Shown: positions 10,571-23,436 of the stretch, in pieces | How the letters are laid out: every line of letters starts with the position of its first letter | Numbering within the stretch: position 1 is the stretch's first letter | DNA from: Tragulus kanchil | Taxonomy: Eukaryota > Chordata > Mammalia > Artiodactyla > Tragulidae | Length of the DNA: 64,000 nt | Assembly: GCA_022376925.1 (NCBI GenBank) | Contig: JAIOJX010000004.1 | Location: 121,545,123 to 121,609,122 of the forward strand | Direction: 5' to 3' | The notes under the pieces: generated by a model | The model's input: the letters and a program-made list of their open reading frames with translations, nothing else | The model's database searches: none | Told to the model about the DNA's origin: nothing | Translations under genes and position numbers: made by a program

Positions 10571-12905
10571 AGCTTGTAGTGTTTTGGAATATGATGGGAT
10601 AGCTCTTCCAGTCCACACAACCAGCCTTTCATGTCTGCAGGCTCTACACGTGTTTCCAGAGTAGTTACAATGGGACTCATTTTTAGGGCTGAGCACCACA
10701 CCATACTGAACTGCCATTCTATTTTGGCAGTCCACTCTATTCTTCAGTCCATGTTGTTGAATCTGAAAACTTTTGCAAGGGTTCAAGGTTATCGTTGTAT
10801 CTTGGCTTCCAGTGCTTTCTACTCAACCATTAATTACACTAGTGTGTCTAACACTATGGATAAAGTACAGTATTCCACGCCCAAGGAAACTCATTAATCC
10901 TCAAAAAGAAATCACTGAGAGAAATCATGTATATTCTGGTAACTGTGTTGCTAAAAACTACCTGCCAGTTGTATCTTATACCTCAACACTGACTCTTCTG
11001 GAATCTTTGCTAGAAACTTGACGTGGACCTAATGTTAACTGGAATGTCTGTAGGCATAGGGGCTGAAGAAAGAATTCTAGGTGAGAAGCAAAATTTGAGC
11101 AAAGACCAAAAAAAATGTATTTACTCATCAAAAATGTACAGCTCTGAGACTCAGAGGAAGAAAATGACTTGTCACTTTATAAACCAGATACAATATTTTT
11201 ATATAAACTACAAACTGCCTTATGGTAGATGCTAACTATTATTCTCCTGGAACAAATCCTCATTCACTAAGAATTTAAAATTACATCTTAGAACTCAAAA
11301 ATACTTGGGGGTTGTGTAGCCCAACTTCATTGACCTAGATCTTCTCTTAGAATCAAGTCAGAAGTAAGATTAGAACAATTAGAACAAATATATATAGATT
11401 ATAGTCATTTTTGATTTGGAAAAAAACAATTGAAAATAAGGCTGAAAAATAAGGATAATGTATTTTAAAATTACAACCATAGGCAACAGTTCAAGGTACA
11501 TGCAACTCAGTCATCAGAACACTGGCTAGGCAATGACATTTGGGAAAGTCAATAAGCAGCAAGTGTCTAAGCCTCCTCTCTGAAGGAAAGCCTGGACAGG
11601 CATGGCCTAGCTGGCTAGAGTCTGAGAAGATGTCTCAGAAGGCAGAAGGGCCTTTCTTGTATCTGTGGTACCAGAATCCAAACGGCTTGTGCTGGAGATG
11701 GCAAGGGCAATCAACAGCAAGTGTTAGCTAAAAATCCAAGTTCCAGCTTGTAGTGTTTTGGAATATGATGGGATAGCTCTTCCAGTCCACACAACCAGCC
11801 TTTCATGTCTGCAGGCTCTCATTTTCCAGAGTAGTTACAATGGGACTCATTTAGGGCTGAGCACCACACCATACTGAACTGCCATTCTATTTTGGCAGTC
11901 CACTCTATTCTTCAGTCCATGTTGTTGAATCTGAAAACTTTTGCAAGGGTTCAAGGTTATCGTTGTATCTTGGCTTCCAGTGCTTTCTACTCAACCATTA
12001 ATTACACTAGTGTGTCTAACACTATGGATAAAGTACAGTATTCCACGCCCAAGGAAACTCATTAATCCTCAAAAAGAAATCACTGAGAGAAATCATGTAT
12101 ATTCTGGTAACTGTGTTGCTAAAAACTACCTGCCAGTTGTATCTTATACCTCAACACTGACTCTTCTGGAATCTTTGCTAGAAACTTGACGTGGACCTAA
12201 TGTTAACTGGAATGTCTGTAGGCATAGGGGCTGAAGAAAGAATTCTAGGTGAGAAGCAAAATTTGAGCAAAGACCAAAAAAAATGTATTTACTCATCAAA
12301 AATGTACAGCTCTGAGACTCAGAGGAAGAAAATGACTTGTCACTTTATAAACCAGATACAATATTTTTATATAAACTACAAACTGCCTTATGGTAGATGC
12401 TAACTATTATTCTCCTGGAACAAATCCTCATTCACTAAGAATTTAAAATTACATCTTAGAACTCAAAAATACTTGGGGGTTGTGTAGCCCAACTTCATTG
12501 ACCTAGATCTTCTCTTAGAATCAAGTCAGAAGTAAGATTAGAACAATTAGAACAAATATATATAGATTATAGTCATTTTTGATTTGGAAAAAAACAATTG
12601 AAAATAAGGCTGAAAAATAAGGATAATGTATTTTAAAATTACAACCATAGGCAACAGTTCAAGGTACATGCAACTCAGTCATCAGAACACTGGCTAGGCA
12701 ATGACATTTGGGAAAGTCAATAAGCAGCAAGTGTCTAAGCCTCCTCTCTGAAGGAAAGCCTGGACAGGCATGGCCTAGCTGGCTAGAGTCTGAGAAGATG
12801 TCTCAGAAGGCAGAAGGGCCTTTCTTGTATCTGTGGTACCAGAATCCAAATACGGCTTGTGCTTCAAGAAGAGATGGCAAGGGTCAATCAACAGCAATGT
12901 GTTCA
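10571..12905. repeat. tandem duplication B (unit about 1.17 kb)
   Basis: Copy 1 is about 10571-11735 and copy 2 about 11745-12905, with offset 1174 falling to 1168. Differences include ctacacgtgtttcc against ctcattttcc near 10646/11819, and a scrambled tail in copy 1 after 11690. The unit holds no gene or repeat I recognise. ORFs of 60-90 codons occur in both copies but look random. Confidence 0.9.
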
Positions 12906-13371
12906 AATGTGCTGTCAAACCCTAACAACCTGATCATACAAGCAAAGACAGTCAAGAATTCAGGAAAGACCACACCATGAAACAACAGGACAGAACTAAG
13001 AAAGGTGAGGTAATGACCAGGGTCTAATGCCTCTGGTGCTCCTTGTTCTAAATGGGGAAGAAGGTGGACAAACCAGTATATTTAAAGGAATTTGATAGAG
13101 CAGGCAGCAAATTGGTTTTAAAAATTATCTAGTTTAGAAATTAATTTTACTAGAGAAGATGACTAGGAATGTGAAATAGATGATACCAAACATAACTTCA
13201 TTTGAAAAAAGCTGATAGATCTTGGCTCTTCCTAAACAAGTTCTTTATTATAGCTTCAGTTTTCAAATAGAATTTTGAATTTTAAGCACTGAAATCATTG
13301 CTGAACAACAAACAATTATTAACAGCAAATTAATATAAAATCTAAGAACCTTAACAGAATTCAAAGTTATC
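12906..13371. other. unique noncoding DNA
   Basis: AT-rich; no gene, RNA or repeat can be supported. Confidence 0.4.
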
Positions 13372-13913
13372 AAGCCCCTTTTGAAACAGTTTAATTAGTT
13401 GTTGAATATAAAGACAGAAGTCTAAATAGTGAAAAGGTTGATTATGACAGGGTGAGAACTTAAAAGCAGTATTTCTTGAGTATATCTTTCTTAGATCAGA
13501 TTTCCTTGAAATAGATTCAGTGACAGGAATACATGTACAAGTGATTTATGAAGAAAGTACTCCCAGGAAAGACCAGTAAGGGAGTGGGAAAGCAGGATCA
13601 GGAAGAGAAAAGCCAAGCAAGAATACAGCTTCAGAAAAGACCTTGCCCCTAGAGGACAGATGCACCTTGACTCCACCAGGAATCTCTAGAAGACAGTCTA
13701 TACCTCAGAGTTATCACGTCCCAGGGCAAGAAACCTGCTTTCCATACCCTTGCATTATACCAGACCAAGAGAAAATATTCAGTCACATGGATAACTCACA
13801 ATATATTCAATTATTTTCCTATAAATGATTAACATTAAAAATGTTTCTATAAGTAATATTACACTAAAATGCCTTGTACCTGTGTCCTTATATGCCAGTA
13901 TTTTGCTTCTATT

Positions 13914-14113
13914 GGGCTTCCTCTGTGACTCAGCAGTAAAGAATTTGCCTGCAATGCAGGTTTGATCCCTGGATTGGGAAGATACCTTGGAGAAGAAAAT
14001 GACAGCCAACTCCAGCATTCTTGTTGGGAAAATCCCATGGACAGGGGAGCCTGGTGGGACACAGTCCATGGGGTTACAAAAGAGTTGGTCACAACTGAGC
14101 AACTAAACAATGG
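13914..14113 (+). mobile_element. BOV-A/Bov-tA SINE (copy 1)
   Basis: A tRNA-like head GGGCTTCCTCTGTGACTCAG, then GCAATGCAGGTTTGATCCCT, then the BOV-A module with CCATGGACAGGGGAGCC and AGTCCATGGGG, ending CACAACTGAGCAACTAAAC. Typical pecoran SINE, diverged from consensus. A short reverse fragment of the BovB/BOV 3' end follows at about 14136-14180. Confidence 0.85.
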
Positions 14114-14180
14114 CTATTTCTATTTCTATAACATTGTGTGCATACTCAGTTGCGACTGACTCTGTGACCCCATGAAATGT

Positions 14181-17100
14181 TCTGTTCCACTGATATATTG
14201 TCAATTCTTTTACCAATACCACACTCTCTTGATTACTGTTAGCTTTATAAAAGTCTCAGAGACAGGTAGGGCCAGTCCTTCAACTTTGTTTTATTCTTCA
14301 ATACTGTGCTGCCTCTTCTGGGTCTTTTGCCTTTTTGTATAAACCTTACATCTTCTTGTTATTATCTACAAAATCACCATGCTCATTTGATTAAATTTTA
14401 TGGAATCTGATCAAAGATCTTTGACAAAGAAAAAAAAGTTTTCTAAATAAGTTCGAAAGCCCCTTTTGAAACAGTTTAATTAGTTGTTGAATATAAAGAC
14501 AGAAGTCTAAATAGTGAAAAGGTTGATTATGACAGGGTGAGAACTTAAAAGCAGTATTTCTTGAGTATATCTTTCTTAGATCAGATTTCCTTGAAATAGA
14601 TTCAGTGACAGGAATACATGTACAAGTGATTTATGAAGAAAGTACTCCCAGGAAAGACCAGTAAGGGAGTGGGAAAGCAGGATCAGGAAGAGAAAAGCCA
14701 AGCAAGAATACAGCTTCAGAAAAGACCTTGCCCCTAGAGGACAGATGCACCTTGACTCCACCAGGAATCTCTAGAAGACAGTCTATACCTCAGAGTTATC
14801 ACGTCCCAGGGCAAGAAACCTGCTTTCCATACCCTTGCATTATACCAGACCAAGAGAAAATATTCAGTCACATGGATAACTCACAATATATTCAATTATT
14901 TTCCTATAAATGATTAACATTAAAAATGTTTCTATAAGTAATATTACACTAAAATGCCTTGTACCTGTGTCCTTATATGCCAGTATTTTGCTTCTATTGG
15001 GCTTCCTCTGTGACTCAGCAGTAAAGAATTTGCCTGCAATGCAGGTTTGATCCCTGGATTGGGAAGATACCTTGGAGAAGAAAATGACAGCCAACTCCAG
15101 CATTCTTGTTGGGAAAATCCCATGGACAGGGGAGCCTGGTGGGACACAGTCCATGGGGTTACAAAAGAGTTGGTCACAACTGAGCAACTAAACAATGGCT
15201 ATTTCTATTTCTATAACATTGTGTGCATACTCAGTTGCGACTGACTCTGTGACCCCATGAAATGTTCTGTTCCACTGATATATTGTCAATTCTTTTACCA
15301 ATACCACACTCTCTTGATTACTGTTAGCTTTATAAAAGTCTCAGAGACAGGTAGGGCCAGTCCTTCAACTTTGTTTTATTCTTCAATACTGTGCTGCCTC
15401 TTCTGGGTCTTTTGCCTTTTTGTATAAACCTTACATCTTCTTGTTATTATCTACAAAATCACCATGCTCAGATTTTGATTGAAATTGTATGGAATCTATA
15501 GATCAAGTGGAGCAAACTGACATCTTTGACAGTGTTGAGTCTACCTACGAATGTGGAATATGTGTACATTTATTAAGTTCTTTGATTTCATTCACCATTG
15601 TTTTATAGATTTCCTCTTATGAACACTGTATATATCTTGTTAGATTTATAGCTAAGTATTTTATTTGGGGGATGCTTTTATAAATGTGCTTTTAATTTCA
15701 CATTTCACTTTTTCATTCCTGGTATATAGGAAAGCAGTTGACTTTTGTATATTAATATTTTATCCTACAACCTTGTTTGAAATGCTTATAATCTCTATGA
15801 CCTGTTTTATTTTTGTTGGTTTTTCAGATTTTCTACATAGACAATCATGTTATCAGCAAAGCCAGTAAAGAAATTTCTTTCTTTCTAATCTGTATGCATT
15901 TTATTTATTTATTTATTTATTTATTTATGTCTTACTACACTAGCTAGAACTGATAGTACAGTGTTGCAAAGTTGTGGGTTGTAGGGGACATTCTTGCCTT
16001 GTTTCTGGGAACTTAATAAATAGGAAACCTTTAAGTTTCTCATCATTAAGAATGATGCTAGCTATGTTTTTAGTAGATGTTTTTAATCAAAGTTTGGAAG
16101 TTCCCTCTGTGTGTGGAGGAGAGAAGCATTCTACAGTCCTATGATTATGCCTCAGTCTTTTGGTCAGTCTATGCCACCACACTGTGAACTTCATCATTAC
16201 TTCTAACTTCCATATTCCCCTGTTCTTAGATGAGACAGAACAGATAGAGGAAAATTGATTTGGGTATCTCCCTTCTCCTACCTGGAAGGTGAGAGCTAGC
16301 TAGAGTAAGATATTTCCTTTTGCTTGGGTAGATTAGGTTATGACAAAACCCAGAACATTAGGCTCTGATAAAATATTAATGATTTTCCTCAATGAGAAGT
16401 CCACATTAAGAAGACTAGAATATTCTGGCATGTTTCAAAATGGTTCTTTTCTCTTCCTCCTGCAGAAGCATATGGTTTTTCTCCCAGATTTACTCTGAGA
16501 ACACGATAGAACTCCTGAAAGTAAAACTCCTTCCAGTAGGAGGACCTTATATCTTCTTGTTATTATCTACAAAATCACCATGCTCAGATTTTGATTGAAA
16601 TTGTATGGAATCTATAGATCAAGTGGAGCAAACTGACATCTTTGACAGTGTTGAGTCTACCTACGAATGTGGAATATGTGTACATTTATTAAGTTCTTTG
16701 ATTTCATTCACCATTGTTTTATAGATTTCCTCTTATGAACACTGTATATATCTTGTTAGATTTATAGCTAAGTATTTTATTTGGGGGATGCTTTTATAAA
16801 TGTGCTTTTAATTTCACATTTCACTTTTTCATTCCTGGTATATAGGAAAGCAGTTGACTTTTGTATATTAATATTTTATCCTACAACCTTGTTTGAAATG
16901 CTTATAATCTCTATGACCTGTTTTATTTTTGTTGGTTTTTCAGATTTTCTACATAGACAATCATGTTATCAGCAAAGCCAGTAAAGAAATTTCTTTCTTT
17001 CTAATCTGTATGCATTTTATTTATTTATTTATTTATTTATTTATGTCTTACTACACTAGCTAGAACTGATAGTACAGTGTTGCAAAGTTGTGGGTTGTAG

Positions 17101-17230
17101 GGGACATTCTTGCCTTGTTTCTGGGAACTTAATAAATAGGAAACCTTTAAGTTTCTCATCATTAAGAATGATGCTAGCTATGTTTTTAGTAGATGTTTTT
17201 AATCAAAGTTTGGAAGTTCCCTCTGTGTGT
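14181..17230 (-). mobile_element. old LINE-1 fragment, antisense, repeated by duplications C and D
   Basis: Plus-strand text matches the reverse complement of L1 ORF2 RT: TTGATTACTGTTAGCTTTAT, GGAATCTATAGATCAAGTGG, GTATTTTATTTGGGG, TATCCTACAACCTTGTTTG and TCATGTTATCAGCAAAGCCA are all recognisable. The continuous element is about 15266-16110. The other stretches are copies made by duplications C and D. An (ATTT)n tract sits at 15901-15928. Ancient and non-coding. Confidence 0.75.
14999..15198 (+). mobile_element. BOV-A/Bov-tA SINE (copy 2, by duplication C)
   Basis: Same element as at 13914, shifted by 1085 bp, with no differences noticed. Not an independent insertion. Confidence 0.85.
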
Positions 17231-17655
17231 GGAGGAGAGAAGCATTCTACAGTCCTATGATTATGCCTCAGTCTTTTGGTCAGTCTATGCCACCACACTG
17301 TGAACTTCATCATTACTTCTAACTTCCATATTCCCCTGTTCTTAGATGAGACAGAACAGATAGAGGAAAATTGATTTGGGTATCTCCCTTCTCCTACCTG
17401 GAAGGTGAGAGCTAGCTAGAGTAAGATATTTCCTTTTGCTTGGGTAGATTAGGTTATGACAAAACCCAGAACATTAGGCTCTGATAAAATATTAATGATT
17501 TTCCTCAATGAGAAGTCCACATTAAGAAGACTAGAATATTCTGGCATGTTTCAAAATGGTTCTTTTCTCTTCCTCCTGCAGAAGCATATGGTTTTTCTCC
17601 CAGATTTACTCTGAGAACACGATAGAACTCCTGAAAGTAAAACTCCTTCCAGTAG
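15432..17655. repeat. tandem duplication D (unit 1116 bp)
   Basis: Copy 1 is about 15432-16545 and copy 2 about 16546-17655. The seam joins ccttccagtaggaggacc to ttatatcttcttgttatt. Copy 2 shows the real continuation, ccagtagtgtaggaggatgcc. Its first copy overlaps the last 88 bases or so of duplication C. Confidence 0.92.
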
Positions 17656-18079
17656 TGTAGGAGGATGCCTATCACTGGGTCCCCATAGAGTTTTTAACTC
17701 TCATAGCTATCCACATTGAGCATCCAGCAATTTGTCAATTGCAGTTTATATTTTTCTACCCAAGCACTTATTCCTGTGGAGATTTCTAATAATGGCTTTC
17801 TGCTTCCATAAATTGTGACTCTCTATCTGCCTGTCTCTTCAATATCTGGGGTAGTGGCTTGAACTATGACCTTGTAATCTCTAACAGATCTTAGAAAAAT
17901 TGCTGATTTTTCAGTTTGTTCAGCTTTTTACTTGTTGGTAGGATTGAGTGGTCACTTCTAAACTGCTTACATGCTGGACTGGAAACTCTCAATTCCAACA
18001 AAATTTCTTTTTATTTTTAATCTGGTTACTTTGTTTTTACTTTGTTTGTTGAAAATATTTTCATTTACCACTGGATTGC
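17656..18079. other. unique noncoding DNA
   Basis: AT-rich; no gene or clear repeat can be supported. Confidence 0.4.
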
Positions 18080-19430
18080 TTATGCAACTTCATTGAAAAT
18101 CAAATTACCATACCAATACAGATAGATTTCTGAGATTTCTCTTCTGTTTCACTATTAATCCTTTTGTCTGTTCCATGCTGTCTTGATTATGCAGAATTAT
18201 CGTAAGTCTTTAAATCATTCAGTTTTGTTCTCCTTGAAGAGTGCCTTAGATTTTTTTGCATTGCTATATATAGAATCATTTGCAGATTTTTACTAATAAA
18301 TCTGCTAAGATTATGACTGTGATAGCATTGAATCTAAATCTCAATTTTAGGAGAATCGATACCTTAAAAATACTGAGCCTTCCAATTCACAGACATCAGG
18401 TATCTCCTTATATAGGTCTTAATTTTTCTCAAGAATGGTTTGTCATTGTAAGTGCAGATATCTCATACATTTACTCCTTACTTCATCCTCAAGTATTATG
18501 TGTATTGTGATAGCTGGCAAATGTAATTTTTTAATACTTAATTTTCCAACTATTTACTGCTAGTATCTAGAAGTACAATGGTGTTTTGTTTTCTATCAAG
18601 TTTGCATCCTGCATCACTATCAAATTTAGTTTTTGCTTCTCATATTTTTTGCAGATTCCTTAGATAGCCTATATATTCATCATCACCCATGGATTAAAAC
18701 CAATTTTATTTCTTCCTATCAGATCTTTATATCTTGAAATTTTATTTCTTATTTTATTCCAGTGACTAGGACTTTTCAACCAATATTTAATTCAAATGAC
18801 GACTGTGGGTCTTTTTGCCTTGTTTTCAATGTTTGGGAGAAAACATTCACTATTCTACCACTATGCATAATAATAGCTATATATATTTTAATCAGATTAA
18901 GGAAATTCTCTTTTCTTCCTAATCTGCTGAGAATGCTATTAATAGATGGGTGCTGAATTTTCTCTAATGTTTTCTCTATACTTATTGAAATGATTTTTCT
19001 TCTTTCTTAATATAGTTAATAAAATAGATTTTAAATGTTAACTGGACATTTCTAAGATAAACTCTGCTTAGTCACGATTTAGTGTGCATTTCATGCTAAT
19101 ATTTTGTTATGCTAATATTTTATTATTTTTGTGTCTGTATTTATAAGGAATGAATATTAGTTTTTAGTTTCTTTTTTTTCCTTATAAAATCTTAATTAGA
19201 TTTTTAGTCTCATCATAATTTGAAAGAAGTTTGTCCTCTTTTCAATAAAATGTTTAGTATAATACTGGGTTAATTTTCATTAATATTTCTTAAAGTTTAT
19301 CGGTGAAACTCTCTGAATTTATGTAGTTGACTCTGTGATAAGGTTTTCTAAAATAACTCAATCTGCTTAAGAGACCTAAGGTTATTGTTTATGCAAGTCA
19401 CTGAGTGGCTGTGAATCTATAAATTTGTGT
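18080..19430 (-). mobile_element. ancient LINE-1 remnant, antisense
   Basis: Reverse-complement L1 ORF2 phrases are still visible: TGATAGCATTGAATCTAAAT, GAGCCTTCCAATTCACAGAC, TTTGCATCCTGCATCACTAT and GGGTGCTGAATTTTCTCTAA. Heavily diverged, clearly older than the L1 at 15266. Edges are approximate. Short ORFs here (for example 18280-18510) are chance. Confidence 0.65.
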
Positions 19431-20468
19431 CTTTCTCAATTTCAGCCAATATTTCTACCTCCTCCTCCTTGTTATCCTCTGCCTCCTCCTCCTTCCTGCC
19501 ATATTTTCTCCTTCCTCTTCTTCGAGATATAAGTTACACACGTATTAGAACTAACAATATTATTCTATGAGCCCCAGAGTCTTTTATATGTTTTTTAAAT
19601 CTTTTTATCTATAGTCTTTAGACAATTGCCCTTTAGTTCAGTTTCAGGGATAATTTTCCTTAAAATCTCCATTTTATTATTAAGTGACATTTTTTATTGA
19701 TGATACTGTAGTTTTCAGGTCCAGATTTTCTATTTGTTTTTTTCCTTGCAGTGTTTTTATCTCTATTCTTTCTTTCCTTTTTTCAGTCCTTGTGAGCATA
19801 TTTCTCTTTACCTTAATTTGCTTCATTGAATATAATTCCTGAAAGTACTTCTTTGCTAATTTCAACATAGCATAGATAATTTTGGATTATCTGGGTATCT
19901 GTTAGTTGTTCTGTCTCTTGAGAGAGGGTCAAATTTTCCTGATTTTTCATATAGCTACTTTATCTTTACCTAGGGTCTGTTCCACACATACATGTTTTAG
20001 TGATTAGTCATATAATTATGTAGCACTTACACAGAATATTCAAGACTATCATTCTCTAACTCTTCACTTTTCAGAATTGCCCTTCACTTTCCAATAGTTA
20101 AGGTCATCAGTCTGTATATCGGTATTTCAAACTAGACAGCCGGTGGCTTTCCATCAGAGTTTTAGTCATTGTACATGGCTGCTTACTTCATAGACACAAA
20201 TTTCCATTGTTCCAGAGACCTCATCTACATAAGACCCTAGCTGGCAAAAGGGAAAAAAAAGTATCTCTTTATTTACCAGTCAGGTTGCCAGAAGTCTTCC
20301 CTTATCCCAGAACTATGTCCCATGCTCACCCTAAAACCAATCACCAACAAAAACAATAGTATATTATGTTTGATTCAGTGACTTTAATGGCCCTGAGGAA
20401 GAGGGTGGACATACCAAATAAATTAGCAACTATGTCACAAAGAGAAAAGCTGGCAATAGTTCTTAGAA
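19431..20468. other. noncoding, pyrimidine-rich patch, possible further L1 remnant
   Basis: A CTCCTCCTCC-rich polypyrimidine patch lies at about 19457-19520. The T-rich stretch 19560-20000 could be more eroded antisense L1, but I cannot match it with confidence. No gene is supported. Confidence 0.35.
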
Positions 20469-22527
20469 AGGCAGCCAGAAGTGTCAACTACATAAATCTC
20501 AGCATTGCAAATGAATTGCAAAATATCAGGAGACAGTTTTCACATAGACTAACATGGGAATGATGGACCCAGAATTGTGCAATATGGTGCTACTAAAATT
20601 AATTAATAGATAATTTTATTAAAATGGGTTGAGAAATTCATAAAGCAGTTTTGTTTCCAGCTAACTGAAGAGCTACTTAAATGAGAGTGAGGTCAGTGTT
20701 GATCAAGAATTCAGCATATGAACACCTAAGCATGGATATATAGGAAATAAGAAGTGCATTCTAAGGGGGAGGTACAGAGAATAGTATATAATCATACTGA
20801 GAAATGTTAAATGTTAAAGTGATACACTTAATATGCCAGCAAATTTGGAAAACTCAGCAGTGGCTTCAGGACTGGAAAAGGTCAGTTTTCATTCCAATCC
20901 CAAAGAAAGGTAAAGCCAAAGAATGCTCAAACTACTGTAAAGTTGCACTCATTTCACACACTAGCAAAGTAATGTCAAAATCCTGCAAGGTAGGCTTCAA
21001 CAGTACAGGAACTGAGAATTTCCAGATGTACAAGTTTAAAAAGGCAGGAACCAGAAAACAAATTGCCAGCATCTATTGGATCACAGAAAGAGCAAGGGAA
21101 TTCCAGAAAATCATCTATTTCTACTTCATTGACCATGCTAAAGCCTCTGACTGTGTGGATCACAACAAACTGGAAAACTCTGAAAGAGATGGGAATACCA
21201 GACCACCTTATCTGCCTTCTGAGAAAACCTGTATGCAGGACAAGAAGTAACAATTAGAACTGGACATGAAACAGCAGACTGGTTCCAAACTGGGAAAGGA
21301 GTACATCAAGGCTGTATATTGTTACCCTGCTTATTTAACTTATATACAGAGTACATGATGGGATATGCCAGTCTGGATGAAGTCCAAGTTGGAATCAAGA
21401 TTGACAGTAGAGATATCAAAAACCTCACTTATACAGATGATACCACAATAATGGCAGAAAGCAAATGGGAACTAAAGAGTCTCTTGATGTGGGTGAAAGG
21501 CAGCCAGAAGTGTCAACTACATAAATCTCAGCATTGCAAATGAATTGCAAAATATCAGGAGACAGTTTTCACATAGACTAACATGGGAATGATGGACCCA
21601 GAATTGTGCAATATGGTGCTACTAAAATTAATTAATAGATAATTTTATTAAAATGGGTTGAGAAATTCATAAAGCAGTTTTGTTTCCAGCTAACTGAAGA
21701 GCTACTTAAATGAGAGTGAGGTCAGTGTTGATCAAGAATTCAGCATATGAACACCTAAGCATGGATATATAGGAAATAAGAAGTGCATTCTAAGGGGGAG
21801 GTACAGAGAATAGTATATAATCATACTGAGAAATGTTAAATGTTAAAGTGATACACTTAATATGCCAGCAAATTTGGAAAACTCAGCAGTGGCTTCAGGA
21901 CTGGAAAAGGTCAGTTTTCATTCCAATCCCAAAGAAAGGTAAAGCCAAAGAATGCTCAAACTACTGTAAAGTTGCACTCATTTCACACACTAGCAAAGTA
22001 ATGTCAAAATCCTGCAAGGTAGGCTTCAACAGTACAGGAACTGAGAATTTCCAGATGTACAATTTTAAAAAAGGCAGGAACCAGAAAACAAATTGCCAGC
22101 ATCTATTGGATCACAGAAAGAGCAAGGGAATTCCAGAAAATCATCTATTTCTACTTCATTGACCATGCTAAAGCCTCTGACTGTGTGGATCACAACAAAC
22201 TGGAAAACTCTGAAAGAGATGGGAATACCAGACCACCTTATCTGCCTTCTGAGAAAACCTGTATGCAGGACAAGAAGTAACAATTAGAACTGGACATGAA
22301 ACAGCAGACTGGTTCCAAACTGGGAAAGGAGTACATCAAGGCTGTATATTGTTACCCTGCTTATTTAACTTATATACAGAGTACATGATGGGATATGCCA
22401 GTCTGGATGAAGTCCAAGTTGGAATCAAGATTGACAGTAGAGATATCAAAAACCTCACTTATACAGATGATACCACAATAATGGCAGAAAGCAAATGGGA
22501 ACTAAAGAGTCTCTTGATGTGGGTGAA
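20469..22527. repeat. tandem duplication E (unit about 1029 bp)
   Basis: Copy 1 is 20469-21497 and copy 2 is 21498-22527. At the seam, gggtgaaag (BovB) jumps to gcagccagaagtg (unit start). The copies differ by small indels, for example acaagtttaaaaagg against acaattttaaaaaagg near 21029/22058. That shift changes the apparent reading frame of the BovB relic between copies. Confidence 0.92.
20814..21497 (+). mobile_element. BovB LINE, sense, RT region (copy 1)
   Basis: BovB ORF2 from ATATGCCAGCAAATTTGGAA through AAGGTCAGTTTTCATTCC to the RT core. A 148-codon partly open frame (20804-21250) is interrupted before the YxDD box. Same element as 21843-23245, truncated by the duplication seam. Confidence 0.85.
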
Positions 22528-23245
22528 AGAGGAGAGTGAAAAAGCTGACCTAAAACTCACCTATAACTCAACATTCAAAAAACTAGGATCATGACATCCA
22601 GTTCCACCACTTCACGGTAAATAGATGGGCAAATAATTAAAACAGTGACAGATTTCATTTTCTAATCACTGCAGATGGTGACTGCAGTCATGAAATTAAA
22701 GATGCTTGCTCCTTGGAAGAGAAGCTATGACAAACCTAGATGGCATGTTTAAAAGCAGAGACCTCACTTTACTGACAAAAGTCCATATAGTCAAAGCTAT
22801 GGTTTTCTCAGTAGTCATGCATAGATGTGACAGTTGGACCATAAAGAAGGCTGAGTGCCAATGAATTGATGCCTTTGAACTGTGGCATTGGAGAAGGCTC
22901 TTGAGAGTCCCTTGGATTGCAAGAAGATCAAACCAGTTAACCTGGAAGGAAATCAACCCTGAATATTCATTGGAAGGACCGATGCTGAAGCTGAAGCTCC
23001 AGTACTTTGGCCACCTGATGTGAGAGCTCACTCATTGAAAAAGACTGATTCTGTGAAAAATAAAAGGCTGAAGGAGAAGGAGACAACAGTGGATGAGATG
23101 GTTGGATAGCATCACTGAGTCGATGGACATGAGTTTGAGCAAGCTCTGGGAGACAGTGAAGGACAGGGAAGCCTGGTGTGCCACAGTCTATGGGGTGACA
23201 AAGAGTCAGACAAACCTGAGTAACTGAATTGAACTAAACTGATAC
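21843..23245 (+). mobile_element. BovB LINE, sense, RT region to 3' end
   Basis: The full surviving element: RT (21843-22600), then the 3' region with AGTCCCTTGGATTGCAAGAA near 22909 and GAAGGACAGGGAAGCCTGGT near 23158, ending in AGTAACTGAATTGAAC. Many frame breaks. Inserted in DNA that also appears upstream because of duplication E. Confidence 0.88.
22349..22594 (+). pseudogene. BovB RT fragment (YTDD box)
   Basis: An 81-codon open stretch with LPCLFNLYTEYM near the start and YTDDTTIMAESKWELKSLLM (about residues 38-57). The usual BovB box is YADD; both catalytic Asp residues remain, with Ala replaced by Thr. It is cut off by stops. The same stretch occurs at 21319 (broken by seam E) and 23451 (duplication F). 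Confidence 0.8.
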
Positions 23246-23436
23246 TGAGAAAATATATGCATAAATAGAAATCATTAGACTAAGATTTTATAAAAAAATT
23301 TTCTCAAAAATTAAAAAGCAAAACAAAAGTATCTTTAAAAAGAACACAAAGTGATGATAAAAGCAAACTTCTGTGTTTGAAGAAATATTCTAGAGAAGAG
23401 AAGATCAAAACAAACAAAAAAACTAATCTTTTACAG

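Larger units (their letters stand above)
13372..15520. repeat. tandem duplication C (unit 1085 bp)
   Basis: Copy 1 is about 13372-14432 and copy 2 about 14457-15520, with constant offset 1085 over most of the unit. It contains a BOV-A SINE and the start of an antisense L1. The end of copy 1 (14390-14450) is a corrupted version of copy 2's 15470-15530, with many small deletions, as in a poor read tail. Confidence 0.92.
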
